Shown here: in pieces, positions 45,661-57,900 of the stretch
Layout: each line of letters starts with the position of its first letter
Numbering within the stretch: the first letter of the stretch is position 1
NCBI RefSeq assembly: GCF_034190915.1
Contig: NW_026947503.1
Span: 26,308,532 to 26,372,531 of the forward strand
Direction of reading: 5' to 3'
Length of the DNA stretch: 64,000 nucleotides
Source: Cavia porcellus
Lineage: Eukaryota; Chordata; Mammalia; Rodentia; Caviidae
Notes under the pieces: model-generated
The model's database searches: none
What the model was told of the DNA's origin: nothing
Seen by the model: only the letters and a program-made list of their open reading frames with translations
Translations under genes and position numbers: made by a program

Positions 45661-45741
45661 AGGGCTGTGGATTTAGCTCAGTGGCATAAGCGCCTGCCTG
45701 GCAAGTGTGAGGTTGTGAGTTTGATCCCTGGTACCAAAAAA
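45661..45741 (+). repeat. ID SINE
   Basis: Begins agggctgtggatttagctca, includes ataagcgcctgcctggcaag and gagtttgatccctggtacc, and ends in an A-run. Flanks aaaagtgctgata (45648-45660) and aaaagttctgata (45742-45754) match at 12 of 13 positions. Confidence 0.9.
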
Positions 45742-45754
45742 AAAAGTTCTGATA

Positions 45755-47120
45755 CATCTCTTACTCAAATCAAAGACTCGGAGAAGTATTTTTTGTTTTA
45801 CTTTTCATCTTTCTTCCCTGCCTCTCCTTTTCTATGCATTGTTTAGTGTCATTTCTGCTCTCCTCAGAATACAGGACAGAAGTTTGTCTAGAAACAGTTG
45901 ATCTCAGACCAGGCAAACACCAGCTCTTGGTGACAATCTGTGTTTTTGTGTAGATCTTCAGAGCGTACACTTTTACTTGTACAAACACTGGTAGGACTCA
46001 CCCAGCTGTGGCAGGAAGCCACATTCTCCCCCTTCCGCTACCTCTTTGTTCCAGAATGTTCTGCGCCTCTTATACTAACAGCCTGTAATGAAAGCAATTA
46101 CTAAGGAGTTCTCCTGGTGTAGTTAAGGCAGGTTAATGATTGTCCTGCCACAGTGCCAGTGCTCTCGATGATGAACGCGGAGCAGATGAAAATGTAAAGC
46201 AATCAATGTTTTTCATTTTCTAGTTCATTCATTCATCCCATATCTCAATCTTCCAGTTGAACAGTCAATTCACTGACGTTCTGATTTTTTTTCAATTTTT
46301 TTGCTCTTTTGTTCATACTGAATAATGAAAGAATGAGAGCTTGGGAGAGAAAATTAATACAACGAACGACTGGCATATTAAACCAGGGAGAAGAGCATGT
46401 GGACAGAACATAGGAGAAACTAGAAAATGAGGTAAAAATATGAGAAAACCGTAAACCCAGCAATGGGTTGCATGAAGCAGGGAGAATATGGATGTTACAT
46501 TTAGTGTAAAAACTGAGTTACTCAGTGAATTTAAGAACTATTTTTTGATGACCTGTTAGCCCTTGTATGGACAGTCCCAAAGCCTCAGTGACATCCATCA
46601 ATGACCACCTGCCACGCTATCTAGAGACCAACTATATGGTTCTGTAGAAGAGGCAGTGGCGCACTCGGGAGCGGCTGGTTGCTGGCTGATCTTGGCTGGG
46701 CCCACTGGGTGCTGCAGCTCAGCTGGATTGCTCATGTGTCCGCTGACATCCCATTGGCAAGTCGCATGGCTGAGTCCAGTGTGAAGGACCGGGAAGGTCA
46801 CCCTGCTGCAGTGCTGTGCCAGAGAGCTCCGATTCACATGGCAAAGAGTATGGCCACAGAGAAAGTGAGAGAACTGGGGCCACTTTGCACATAAGTATGC
46901 ACCATACTTAGCGAACATTCAAGAGCCACCGCTTTCTCAAGGTCACCACTACTCTAAGTCTCTAATCTTTTGACCTGGGCTGAGCCTGAGAACTTGGTCA
47001 TTACTGTTAGCCCTGGAGGGCACAGGCCTGCTGTGTGGCTGAGGAGTGTGAACCTCAGCAGGAAATACGCCTGCAGCGTGTGCATGGAAAAGGCAGCAAG
47101 TTTCATTTAAAAATTGTGGA
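45755..47120. other. Unassigned sequence
   Basis: No gene or repeat confidently recognised in 1.4 kb. Confidence 0.35.
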
Positions 47121-47124
47121 TCTT

Positions 47125-47470
47125 TGTTCCTTTTGTGCTACTATAACAGAATGCCACACACTAGGTGATTTAGAAAAAGCAGAAATTTATTTCCTGGCAT
47201 TTTTGGAGGCTGGAAAGCCCCCTATGAAGGACCTTCGGCTTCTGTTGTCCCATGGAGGAAGGTGAGAGGGCGAGGGAGCATTACAGAGTCGATTCTCTTT
47301 TATAACAAGCTTGCTTGCAAAATAGCAAACTTGTTCCTGCATGATGACAGTTACCCCTTCATGAGGATGGAGGCTTTCCCCAATAACCTTAAAATGTCCT
47401 AGCTCTCAACACTGCATTAAGGATTAAATTTCCAGAACATGAATTTTGTTGGACACAGTCAAAACACATA
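47125..47470 (+). repeat. Ancient mammal-wide repeat (family not assigned)
   Basis: The text ttgtgctactataacagaat gccacacactaggtgattta, cagaaatttatttcctggca, then ttaaatttccagaacatgaa is a sequence type I know as widespread in mammals (tgctgctataacaaaatacc ... aatttcaacatatgaatttt). A second copy is at 50215-50500. Confidence 0.6.
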
Positions 47471-47934
47471 TTGCATACTTACCTTTGCTCTTTTGAGAGC
47501 TTCCTGATGTGTCTCCATGTTCTAAAACTCACGCCTTCTACATGGAGGTATGTTTCTCCGGGGGCAGGTGGAGTCATATTATAATCAGCCAATTGGCTGT
47601 ACGAAAATTATTGACTAATATTGAAACAAATATAATTTTCCTATTTTCCTCTCCAAATAAATCAACATTGCTGAGCATATTTATAAAATGTGGCACTTAA
47701 GACATCTTGGTGTTTTTTTCCTATAAGGTCTGAGCTCCCATCTTGTCAACAAAATGCTATAAATATTTCTTTTTATCTCTGAGCCCTTTCTCAAGACTGT
47801 AACCCTTTCAAGCCAGATGACAATTGAAGGACTTCAGGTGAGCATTAAAATGCTTATAGGTTTTTTTTTTTAATTTTTACCACCCTTTTCCTTCTCAGTC
47901 ACATACTTAGATTTTTGAAAATAATTTAAAAGTG
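47471..47934. other. Unassigned AT-rich sequence
   Basis: No gene or repeat recognised. Confidence 0.4.
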
Positions 47935-48320
47935 CCCTGTACCCATACAACAGAATACTATTCATCCATAAGGAGAAATATGGTACTGATACACAGATGG
48001 ATTGAAAACCTTATCCTACATGAGAGGAACTATTTATAAAGGACTAAAAATTATATATTCCACTTATATGAAGCATCTAGAATAGATAACTCTATACAGA
48101 TGAAAATAGACTTCCCCTTTCCTTAGGACAGGGGAGACAGGAAAACTAAAGAGTGATATCTTAAAGGTATGGAGTTTATATTCATACAGAGTAGTGAAAA
48201 TGTTCTAAAACTCATGATGATAATGGGACATCTTCATGAATATACTGAGATCAGTTGAATTCTATACTTTAATCGGTGAATTATGTGGTGTGTGAATTAT
48301 AGCTCAATATAGTTTTCTTT
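47935..48320 (+). mobile_element. Old L1 (L1M-type) 3' end
   Basis: The text acaacagaatactattcatc cataagg, then gaattctatactttaatcgg, tgaattatgtggtgtgtgaa and ttatagctcaatatag matches the 3' end of old L1 (gaattgtacactttaaaatg, gtatgtgaattatatctcaa). Confidence 0.7.
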
Positions 48321-48324
48321 AATG

Positions 48325-50210
48325 CTTACTTTCTTAATTCCAGATCAACAAAGGAATCTATGCCACTTATAGCTGAAGAAAAATGGGAGAAAAAGTCAGA
48401 TAAAATATGAATACAGTAAGAAAATGTCCCAGTAGTTTCTTATGTCAGCAGGAAGTGGTGCACTATTTTTAATTTTGAAACTATTACTGGATGCCCACAA
48501 GGTGACTCCTACAAAAATGCCCTGAACTTTAACATCATCCGTGGTGCTTTCTTCCATCCACATTTTGAATGTTAAGGCATTTAAGGTCACCAGAAATCAT
48601 GTTAGGAAACAAGATTCTATACAGAACTTTATGTCAGTAGCAGTTTAGAAAAATATAACTCCCAAGACTCATGTTTCTCATGGTTACATTGCACATGCGT
48701 CTGTATTCATCTGCTATGTTTTCCCACTAATTAAAAGGTCAACTTGAAAGAAACTTGACATCCAAAACATTCTGTGGCCCTCAGCCATTTCTTTTTCCCT
48801 ACTCAAAAGAACCTTGTCAATTTTATTGGGCTGTATTATCTGTAATTTTCTGATCATGCTAATGTACCACAAGCTATAGATTCAATAAATTTATATCTAG
48901 GAGTTACATAAAATCTGAAAATCATTTCAGACTTTCCTCTAGAATAAGAAATACTGTCAAAATTTGAGGGCAGGCAAAATAAAGGAAGTTGAAAGTGTAT
49001 CAGGAAGGGCAAAGCTCTGAGCCAGTAATCTTGGAAAGTGAAGGTGTGAACTCTGGCTGAGAAACATCATAGGACTGTTGGGTGTTTTCCAGGGCTCGTT
49101 TGAGATTGAAACTTGTAAATTATAGTGCTACCAATGTGTCCCATTGAGAGTCTTCCTGTAACAGTTCTCGGCTGCTTGAATGCCAGCAGAGAACTGGGTT
49201 CCTCCCAGGCTGGTATGCACTAAAAAGATGAAAGCACCAGCGAGTTTGATCTATTGAAAAGATGCTAGTGAAACGAAATATTATGTCAGCCTTTTCTTTT
49301 TTAACAATGGGAAAAAGAGGCAAAGCCCAAAAGCCAGGTCTTATACTTAGAACGCATTCGTCACCTTCCCTGAGCCCAGAGCCTCTGAAGCCAGTTCTGT
49401 GACACTGCTGCAGACCCCATTCTTTATTCTGGCACCAAAGGAAGTAGACACGAGGGCTTCCACCCCAGCTGCCCATTCTTCCCTTTACTCTGCAGAAGTT
49501 GGCACCCTGCAGCTGGGCTTGGGTCAAAGGTGAGCTGTAGGAGGTAAGAGCTGGCCTGCTGATCAGCCGCATCCAATGAAACAGTACTGACACAGCCTAT
49601 CACAGGCTGGCTGACCTCCAGGGGCAACGGGATCCCACAGCATCTGAGAGGACTTCTGAGTGCCCCCAGAAGCCACAGAAACAGACTCCTAAGGTCTTCA
49701 GGAAAAACAGGGTTGGTCTGGCATCTCCCAACCCCTTCAGGGTCCATTGAAAGGGTGGGTGCTACTCAGCATATCCTTCTGGCCAACTTCCAGCCTAGAC
49801 ATTGCTTTCTGCTCTATGAAACTAACCAGGGCCCTGTAACTTGCTTAAACCAATGAAAAGCAAGTGGGATATAGATGTCACTTCTAGGCAGGAATTTAAA
49901 AGAATGCTAAACTGCAATACATTCTTTTTCTCTGCAATAGAGGTTGTTAAAAATGGCCACTCTTCTATCAGCTTGAGTCATCAACAAGAGAAGAACAGCA
50001 TCCCTCAGTCATAGGCATCTGTAGCACAAAGGAGAAATAGTCCTTCACTATGGTGTCATAGTCTAGGAATAACCCTTTGTTACCGCAACACGATCCAGCT
50101 CAACTTGACTGATTTCTGATCTGATGAACAATGCCCTAAATTTGTATGGTGAAAGGGTGAAGAGGAAAAGGTGTTTGAGTCCGATCAGCATGCCAGAATA
50201 CAACACATTT
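48325..50210. other. Unassigned sequence
   Basis: About 1.9 kb; the minus-strand frames 49120-49593 (157 codons) and 49424-49747 (107 codons) overlap each other and show no known domain. Confidence 0.35.
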
Positions 50211-50214
50211 CACT

Positions 50215-50500
50215 GATAATTTATAAACAATTTAACTTATTGTCCACAGTTCTGAAAACTGGGAAGTACAAGATCAAGACCAGCAGATTTAGATTCAGGT
50301 TCCTCGTCCAAATAGATAGCATCTTCTAGCTGTATCCTCACATGACAAAAGGGGAAAACACACTTTCCCAGGTCTACTTTATAAGATCACTAGTGCTCTT
50401 AATCATCTCTCTAAAGATACCACCTCTTAATACCATTTCACTGGAGGTCAGGTTTCAAAATACGAATTTTGAAGTGAGGGTAGAGGCACAAATATTTAGA
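50215..50500 (+). repeat. Ancient mammal-wide repeat, second copy
   Basis: The text aacttattgtccacagttct gaaaactggg, ctgtatcctcacatgacaaa, ataccacctcttaatacc and ggtttcaaaatacgaatttt matches the internal and 3' parts of the same family as 47125-47470. Confidence 0.6.
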
Positions 50501-50504
50501 CTGA

Positions 50505-51035
50505 AGCAGGAGGAATCTACCATTTCTAGATCACTCCTTTTGTGTTTTTTCTTTTTTGTACCTCCATCTCTGCCCTCATTAATCATCAGTTGATTTCAGT
50601 GTAATCTGCCACAGGCTAGCCTAGCCTTCTTGTCTCTGTGTTCATGGAAGTGAGGGACAGCTCCTGCTGTGTCTGCAGGAAGCATCCATAGCAGGTTTTT
50701 ATGGAACTTCCACATCAGCATCACCACTGTGAAAGTGTTTTTGGTAGTGGGCTGGGGGTGGGGGCCACTACAGCGGGAGGAGGACCCCAGGGAGCGGAGT
50801 GCTGAGTTTCATTACTTAATTAGTGACCTCAGTCTCGAAGAGCACAGCAGTGAACTGTTGTCACACACCCAGAACATGTGAATGAGGGAGGGCTGGGCAG
50901 GAGACACAAGAACTAGGAGGTACCCAAGTGGGAAGGTCCTGGCCAGCTCAGGTCAGCTATGGAGAGATCAACAGGAAGGGTCCTGGGCCCTCTGGAGTAT
51001 GGAGACAGAGAGAGTTCCATCACACTAGGAGATCG
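50505..51035. other. Unassigned sequence
   Basis: No gene; a G-rich patch (tgggctgggggtgggggcc) lies at about 50747-50765. Confidence 0.35.
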
Positions 51036-51039
51036 ATTT

Positions 51040-51300
51040 GTTCATTTACTCACTCAACACACTTTTTATTTTTATCGACTCTGCTATATGCACTTTTCTA
51101 GATGCTTGGGGAAAAAAACAACAAAGGAAACAGACAATAATCTTTTCCCCCTTGGGCTTGCATCCTATTGGGGAAATATGGGTGTTAAACCAATCAATAA
51201 GAAAAAAAGGTGATATTTTTATCATGACCAGTGCTGTGGAGCAAATAAAGCAGCAGAGAATGAGGAAGACAGGGTGGGACAATGATAAATAGAGTTGCCA
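51040..51300 (+). mobile_element. L2 LINE 3' fragment
   Basis: The text tcatttactcactcaacaca, ttttctagatgcttggggaa, aacaaaggaaacagacaata, gacaatgataaatagagttg follows the L2 3' region (catttattgagcgcctacta, ctaggcgctggggatacag). Confidence 0.65.
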
Positions 51301-51304
51301 GGAA

Positions 51305-54300
51305 ATGCTCTGAGGTGAGTGCTCATGAGTACAGCGAGCACAGTAGAAGGGAAAGTGTGTTCCCAGACCTTGAAAGAACAGTTACTTTGATGCACAGATG
51401 ACCAGCGTCAGAGAGGCTGCCAGCCTCCGATGTTTCTCCTACACAGTAGCACAGCTGTTGCGCCAAGTTCAAATGCATGGTCAGGAGCTCATCTTCTTTG
51501 CAGTAGGGTATTGGTTGGTTTGCTTGCATGCTTTAATGCTGCATCTAGATCCATGCTTGTGTCTGGAAATGGACACTATTTCAATTGATAACCAGCTGAC
51601 TGAGGCTCCAGCCAGATCAGAAGGCCTGAACCCCTTCCTTCAAGGCCACAGCCACGTGCTCCTGACAGCAGTTTCCCCAAACCTCACAGGAGCTGGTGCC
51701 TGGCAGCTTGCTGCACGTCCATCTCCTAGGCCTGCAACTGTCTTCCTGACTCCAGATGGTAGTGAGGGGGGGACTCCACTCTCAGGAGCAGCTGTACCGG
51801 GAATGGCTTCACCAGGAGCTGGGAGGATGGATGGCGCAGTCACACCAATTGTCCATTAGCAACTCCAGATCCATTTTCCAGGTTTACATTCTCAATTCAT
51901 AAAGGTTTAAAAACTATGGATTTTCATTTTGCTCGTTGCTCCCGTAACCTCACCAAACATCTTCCGGGCGTAGGGTGTCAACAGCCAGCAGCCTGGCCTG
52001 CGAGGTGATACAGCACCTCTGCAGGCAAGATGGGTGCTTGGGGAGAAGAGACATTAAACAGATCAAGCTCTGCAGATCAATCAGGCCATGCCTTGCCTTT
52101 CAGGGACACTGGCTGTGGCTGCCTGGCTGACCCCATCATGAGACAGGGGGTGTGTATACTGAAGAATAAGGCCTGGAAAATTCTAAAAAGCATGTGAGCT
52201 TCCAGCACTGGTGAGGGCAGAGGATCCAGGCCCGAACCTGCACTCCCAAAGCCATGGAAAGGTCAGTAATCCCAACCTCCCTTGCCCAGTTCATGATTAC
52301 AGGGCACGCTCATACCGCTGGTACACCACTGCTGCCCCCACCCCGGCCCTTGCTGAGGGTGGCAACAGCACAGACAACAGGAGCTAGGAGCTCTAGTATC
52401 TCATCTGTCCTGTGTCCCTCACTAACCTTTCCACAGGCCGACCTCCCTACACCTGCCCTTACACTGGCCTCATTCAGTCCAGAGTCAGTAGGCGGCACCT
52501 CCCCTTGGTGTTCTTTGGGCTGAGAAATTGCTGCCATAGGGCTTGGCTTCTGTCACCTGCACACAGAGACCAGGGGACCCTAAGGCTGCTGTGCCAGCAG
52601 TCCAGAGAGGATGGGCTGCATGCACATAGGAAGGTCAGAGACCAGCTGTGAGGACAGTCTGCACAAGCCCTGCCTGCCGCCCCTCCTGACACTCACCTAC
52701 AGGCTGTACACACAGACAGGCACATCGCTAAATATTTTAGCAGGAGAATGATTTCAGAGGGGGTAGGGGGAAAGGGTGAAGTAATGATTTATAGAATTTT
52801 AGAAAACTTGATTCCTTAAGTGTACTTCACAGCAGGGCCCTTGCACACACAAAGGCAGAGCTCCATGATTGATTCTTTCAAGAAAGAAGAAAGCGAAGCT
52901 AAGAGCCCTTTAAACTGCATTTCTAGGGCACTTAGCAGCCATTCAGGAACCCTCCCCCCAGCCCACCCCCATCCGTGCTGGTCCTCTCACCTTCTGCTGC
53001 ACCTCTGACCAAGGAGTGGCCAGTGGAGGCCAGAGGTGGCCTCAGCCCTAGCACTGTCAGAGAGGAGCCCTGTCCAGAATGGATGCTCTCGAGGGAGAAA
53101 TTGCCTGCTCAGGATTCCCCTCCTTCTCCCAGGGGAGATAGTTAGGACTCCTAGGAATCCTGAGGAGGAAACTCAGCTCCAATAGTGTTCCTGAGAAGCC
53201 TCTGTCTTCTCATCTGTAAAATGGGATCACAGCAATGGATAGGACCTCTGTGAGCAGCCAGAGAATATCTATGTGCATGGGCTGGTTCAGGTCCCCAACT
53301 GTCATTCTTGGGGGACATGGTACAGGGAAGAAGAGGAATTGTAAAAGACTTCAGGGGCCAACCTGCTACCTTCCCAAAGGCATGTGGTATGAGAACGAAT
53401 CACCCCTCCCTCCGAGGTCACCATGGATGCTTCTAGTTCTAAAGATGGGAACAAGCCAAACTCAGGACAGCTGGAGGAACCTGTGGAGGAGGTTAACCTT
53501 GCAGCCGCTCCTCCTCATCAGGCACAGCAGAGAATAGCCAGGAAGGCCAGGGTCACGGGGTGGCCCTACAGAAAGGCGGCCTCATCCTGACTCTCTTTGC
53601 CTTAGGAAGCCCAGAGCTCCACCTTCTGTGTTGGGGACAAGGTCCCACTGGAACAGGGAGGAGATGACAGTTGGGGACAGCCACACAGTCCCCAGCAAAG
53701 GTCTCCCTCAGGCCCCACCGTGTCTGGGCACAGCAGAAAGGAATCCAGGCAGGAGCAAACCCCTGGAACAATCAGGGAAGCTTTTATGTTCGGAGACCAA
53801 TTAATTATCCAAACCTCTCGATTTGAAAAGCAGGATGTTTAATCTCCTGTTTTCCCCAGGGTCTCAGCCCTTTGACCCTGCTTCTTGACCCCTGCCCTTT
53901 CACCTTGCCACGTTCCCTGGAGGCCCCGATTCTGCACAGTAGCTTTGTTTGGTAAACACAGCACGAGTGGGGGAGGTTAAATGCAGAATGCACTGATGAG
54001 GCACCTTTATACAAAGCCGCATTTTCCCGGGGTGACAAGGCAGGCTAAGAGGGGACCAGGCCTAGGAGGAGAGTACCACTTGGGACTCATTGGATTCTGC
54101 ACTGTGTCCCCAGGAAAGTTGTCATTGCTCCTCAGAGAGACTGAGCACTGCCCTAAGTCACTATGCTGGCTCTGGTCATTCTTCCTTCTCGTGCTGAGTG
54201 TTGTTATGCAGACAGCTGGCCAGATGCATCCCTGGCAGTGGGCACAGCTGCAGGAGATGCAATGAAAGTGTCCCCGGAGAGCAAGCAGGAGCCATGCATG

Positions 54301-54424
54301 GTAACAAGAATTCTCAGCCCGCTGACTTCCCTGCGCTCTGTGTTGTATCCAGTGAGAGGAGAGGTTCCACGGAGATCTAGCTCCAGATCCCCCTTTTGTC
54401 CTCAGATAAATTAGTTAATTCCCC
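51305..54424. other. Unassigned, higher-GC sequence
   Basis: About 3.1 kb without a supported gene. MIR-like text occurs at 53195-53225 (cttctcatctgtaaaatggg). Overlapping open frames on both strands at 51398-52700 show no domain. Confidence 0.35.
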
Positions 54425-54540
54425 TTGCCTCAGTTTCCTCATTTGCATAAGAGAAAAACAAGAGTACCTCTCTTATGGGGATATTGAGAAAAGATCTTAA
54501 AGGGTTGAGTCACTAGAAGGCTATATAGCACTTGGCTAGA
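54425..54540 (+). repeat. MIR SINE
   Basis: ttgcctcagtttcctcattt, gcataagagaaaaacaagag and tatatagcacttggct match the MIR 3' half. Confidence 0.65.
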
Positions 54541-54689
54541 TTTTTAATTCATTTTTCTGGTGAGAGATTTTCTTGCTCTAACTTTACCTTGTTTAATAAT
54601 CCCACATGTCTTTGCACCCCCAGGAGCCCTAAACTCCAAGTGCCACCCAGGGAGCGAAGCAGGGCTGGGTACATTGCTTCTCTGGTTAC

Positions 54690-54910
54690 CCTGAGACAAT
54701 AGTTCTTAGCCAGGGTGATTTTGCCCCCAGGGACATGTGGCAATATCTGGGGTGTTTTTGTTTGTTGAAACTAAGGGAAAGGTTGCTACTGATAGGTAGG
54801 GTGCAGGGTTTTGGGTTCTGGCAGGGTCAGCACTCAGCATAGCCCTGGTCCACCCTTCAAGACAAAGAAGCATCCGCCCCAGGTGGCAACATTGCAAAGG
54901 CTGAGAGGTC
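54690..54910 (+). repeat. MER5A-like hAT-Charlie relic
   Basis: The text atagttcttagccagggtga, ttttgcccccagggacatgt, ggcaatatctggggtgtttt and ggttgctactgataggtagg matches the MER5A consensus (ggttctcaaccgggggcgat tttgcccccc). Ancient DNA transposon relic. Confidence 0.7.
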
Positions 54911-57900
54911 CTGCCAGTGCAGGGGGCCAGCTCGCCTGCCTCCCACCCGCCCCCTGGCCCGTGAGAACACAGAGGCTGCCCAACCCCACCTGAAGGGACT
55001 CATGAGATACAGAATATTTGCATTCTCACACATTCCCTTAAGAATTCCCAGGGACAAAAGCAATGCCTAGACACAAATTATGTATCCTGAGAAGCCAGCT
55101 ACAATATGCATTCATGTAAATCAATGAACAAAAACCAATTGCTGTGGCACCAATTGCTAAACAAAGCCTTGGAACTAATGCCTGTAATTTGAAGTGCTCA
55201 CGAAAGTGATAAAAATCTATCCAGAGCGCTGGGTCCTCCTCCATCTCATGGTGACACTTCCAGCCTTTCAGCTGTCACTCAGTCCCAATAGCACTGAGGA
55301 GAGAGATTCTGCACCGCTGGTCACCAGGATTCCCTCTGGGCTTAACCCTTGCTGGACATCCCCCCTTTTTCTGGATACAGGGACCAAAAACTGTCCTTTC
55401 TGCGTAGGCCCTGGTTACCTTGGTTACAGTCAGAGACTAACCAAATAGCCTCATTAAAGGGGTCAGGGGCAGCAGTAGAGAAGAGAAGGGTGGGTGAGAG
55501 GTTGTCCTTGAAATTTTTAGCACCTCTATAATTCTTTCCTGAAAATAGAGGCTGAATAAAACCAGCTTGTTTACAGAGGATTAGCTAACCTCCTTTTTTC
55601 TCTTTCCATAGATATTCGAGGTCTGCAGCCAAATGTTACATTATTCCTGAAGACACCGACACAAAGAATATCCCAACATCAAACCAAACCTTGATGTTAT
55701 GCTTCTTCCTGGACTATAATTAGGGGAAATGCTAAGTATATGGCTACACAATGTGCTGTGTTGTTTGTGCTTTTGTAGATTGACTGTCATGATATCTGAA
55801 AGCTGACCATCCCTGACTATCCCAGATTTCATTGCCAGAGAAAAGGGGATTTGGTCTTCACCTTGAAATCATGTGCAAGGCAAATGACAGGCAATTAGAA
55901 TCTTAATTCAGTTTTTAATTTCCAAAATGAAGAGAAAATAATTATTTTGAAAATAATCTCTTTCTGATTGATGGGAAGAAGAATTTTCCCAAATCACAAG
56001 ACTTCAATAAATTAGCATTTTATGTTAATTTGTTATATCATAGACTTAATTACAACCCATTTTTCCATATGCCTATAACATTTAGCAAGATGCTGGCAGC
56101 CCTGAGTGAGAAACAGCTTTTTCTTGGTACTACATCAATCCAGTTACCTGACCTTAGCTTTATAAAGGGGTGCTGGCATATATTTTGTCTATATTAACAT
56201 CTAAATAGCTAGTTCTTGTAGCCCTAAATAAATGCTAGACAATCTTAGATCCACAGCAACAAATACAACTTAGTTGCTGAGATTTTTACATTTTGATCAT
56301 TGGAGCTAGTATTCATAACACCATTGCCATGTCCCCAGGCAAATCACAGCATCTCTCTGAGTGTTAGGGTCCTCATAGGTGACTATGGGTTATGACATTA
56401 CTTACTTCCAATAAAATATGATGAGAAATAAAATAAATGATGAACATAGAGCCCTCCACCGGATACAGAATGAATTTAGTTCCTTCTGGGTAAAGTCGGT
56501 TGTTTTGCAAGCATTGTATAAATGTAGGTGAAACTTCACATTCTCTCCCAGGTCTGCTATGTGTGGACTCAGAAGTAAAAAAGTTTGCAAAGTAATTTTT
56601 GCTTGCTATCTGATATTTTAATCTGATAAAAGACAGAGCCTGAAGATGGGTGCTAGTAGTTTGAGAAAGAAGCCTGTGTTTGTTCTCTCTTAGGAAAGGC
56701 AAAGTTACCCAGCTGGCCAATAATCAGAAGCTGAAATCCAGGACACTTGGTTGAGGCTGACGGGGTCAGCCCAACTCCCTGAGCCTCAGCTTCCTCATCC
56801 ATAAGGGCAGAGTGAGGGGACCCCAAGCTCCTGTCCAACTGCGAGGTTCTGCGATTTCAGGATGCATAACCTGAGGACTGAATAGAAATGGCTGACCGGC
56901 CTCTACATTTTGTCACACCGGGAGAAGGGAGTGTTATTTATTTCTCCATGGTGCCAATCCAGTGCTTTCCAGTGCTCAATAGATTTCTGCTGATCAATCC
57001 ATTGGTTGGATTCCAGGTCTCATGACTCCCAGCTCCTTGCTCTTTTAATTTCAAAAAGGTCAATCAATTGATCGATATATTTTTCTTACAATGCCACAGA
57101 GCCATTGTGCAGTTTAGAAAGAAATCAGTCAAACAGTATTTCTGCCTCCATCCCACACGCATATGGACACATATGTGCATACTGTGCACATGTATACACA
57201 TGTACATGCTCATACGTGTGCACACATACATGCACAGGCTTACACGCACTAAAGAGGATCTAGTGGTTGGTTACAAAGCAGAACTGGCATTTCCAGGATC
57301 CCACCTCATGGAACATGCCCATTCATGAGAGAATTTTCCTGAGTGGCTATATTGAAGGTCAAACATAAATTGACTTAACCAAAGCAGTCTGTGAGACAGG
57401 CCAACGGGATATGCAGACAGACATCTACACAGACAGGGCTGTGCCCCTGAGTGTGCCAGGCAGTGGGGTTCCAATTGGGAAGATGAGAGGTCCCAGAAAG
57501 CACAACAAGAAAATGATGTCAGCCGTGGGGCTACCAGTGGTGGCAAATCTATAGCGTGTGCTGCAGCCGGCTGTTTATCATCACTGAACGCACTAAAAGG
57601 CTCACCATCGCTGACTGGTCTAGGGTAACCGGCCCTCTGGGCTTCCCAGCTTCCTCCTGAGAACTCACCCACTGGCCTGCAAACTCTCCCTGTTTGCCAT
57701 GTCAGGGCAATGGTGGGCACTCCACACACTGATATCTCATCATACCCACTGGAGTCATTTCGCCGGGGAACTGTTGCTGATTTAGAACCAGTTGAATTCA
57801 TTTCTTCATATCTACATCTGATTTCTTTATATCCACCTCTGACTTTATCAAAGAGGCTGCTGCGGGGTCAGAGCTGCCGGGTTTGTTCTTTGGCTTCCTC

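Noticed and set aside
49120..49593. 157-codon minus-strand open frame
   Set aside because: Overlaps a second minus-strand frame and has no recognisable domain.
57271..57801. 176-codon minus-strand open frame
   Set aside because: Longest non-LINE frame, in a GC-richer area where stops are rarer; no domain and no start or splice context.
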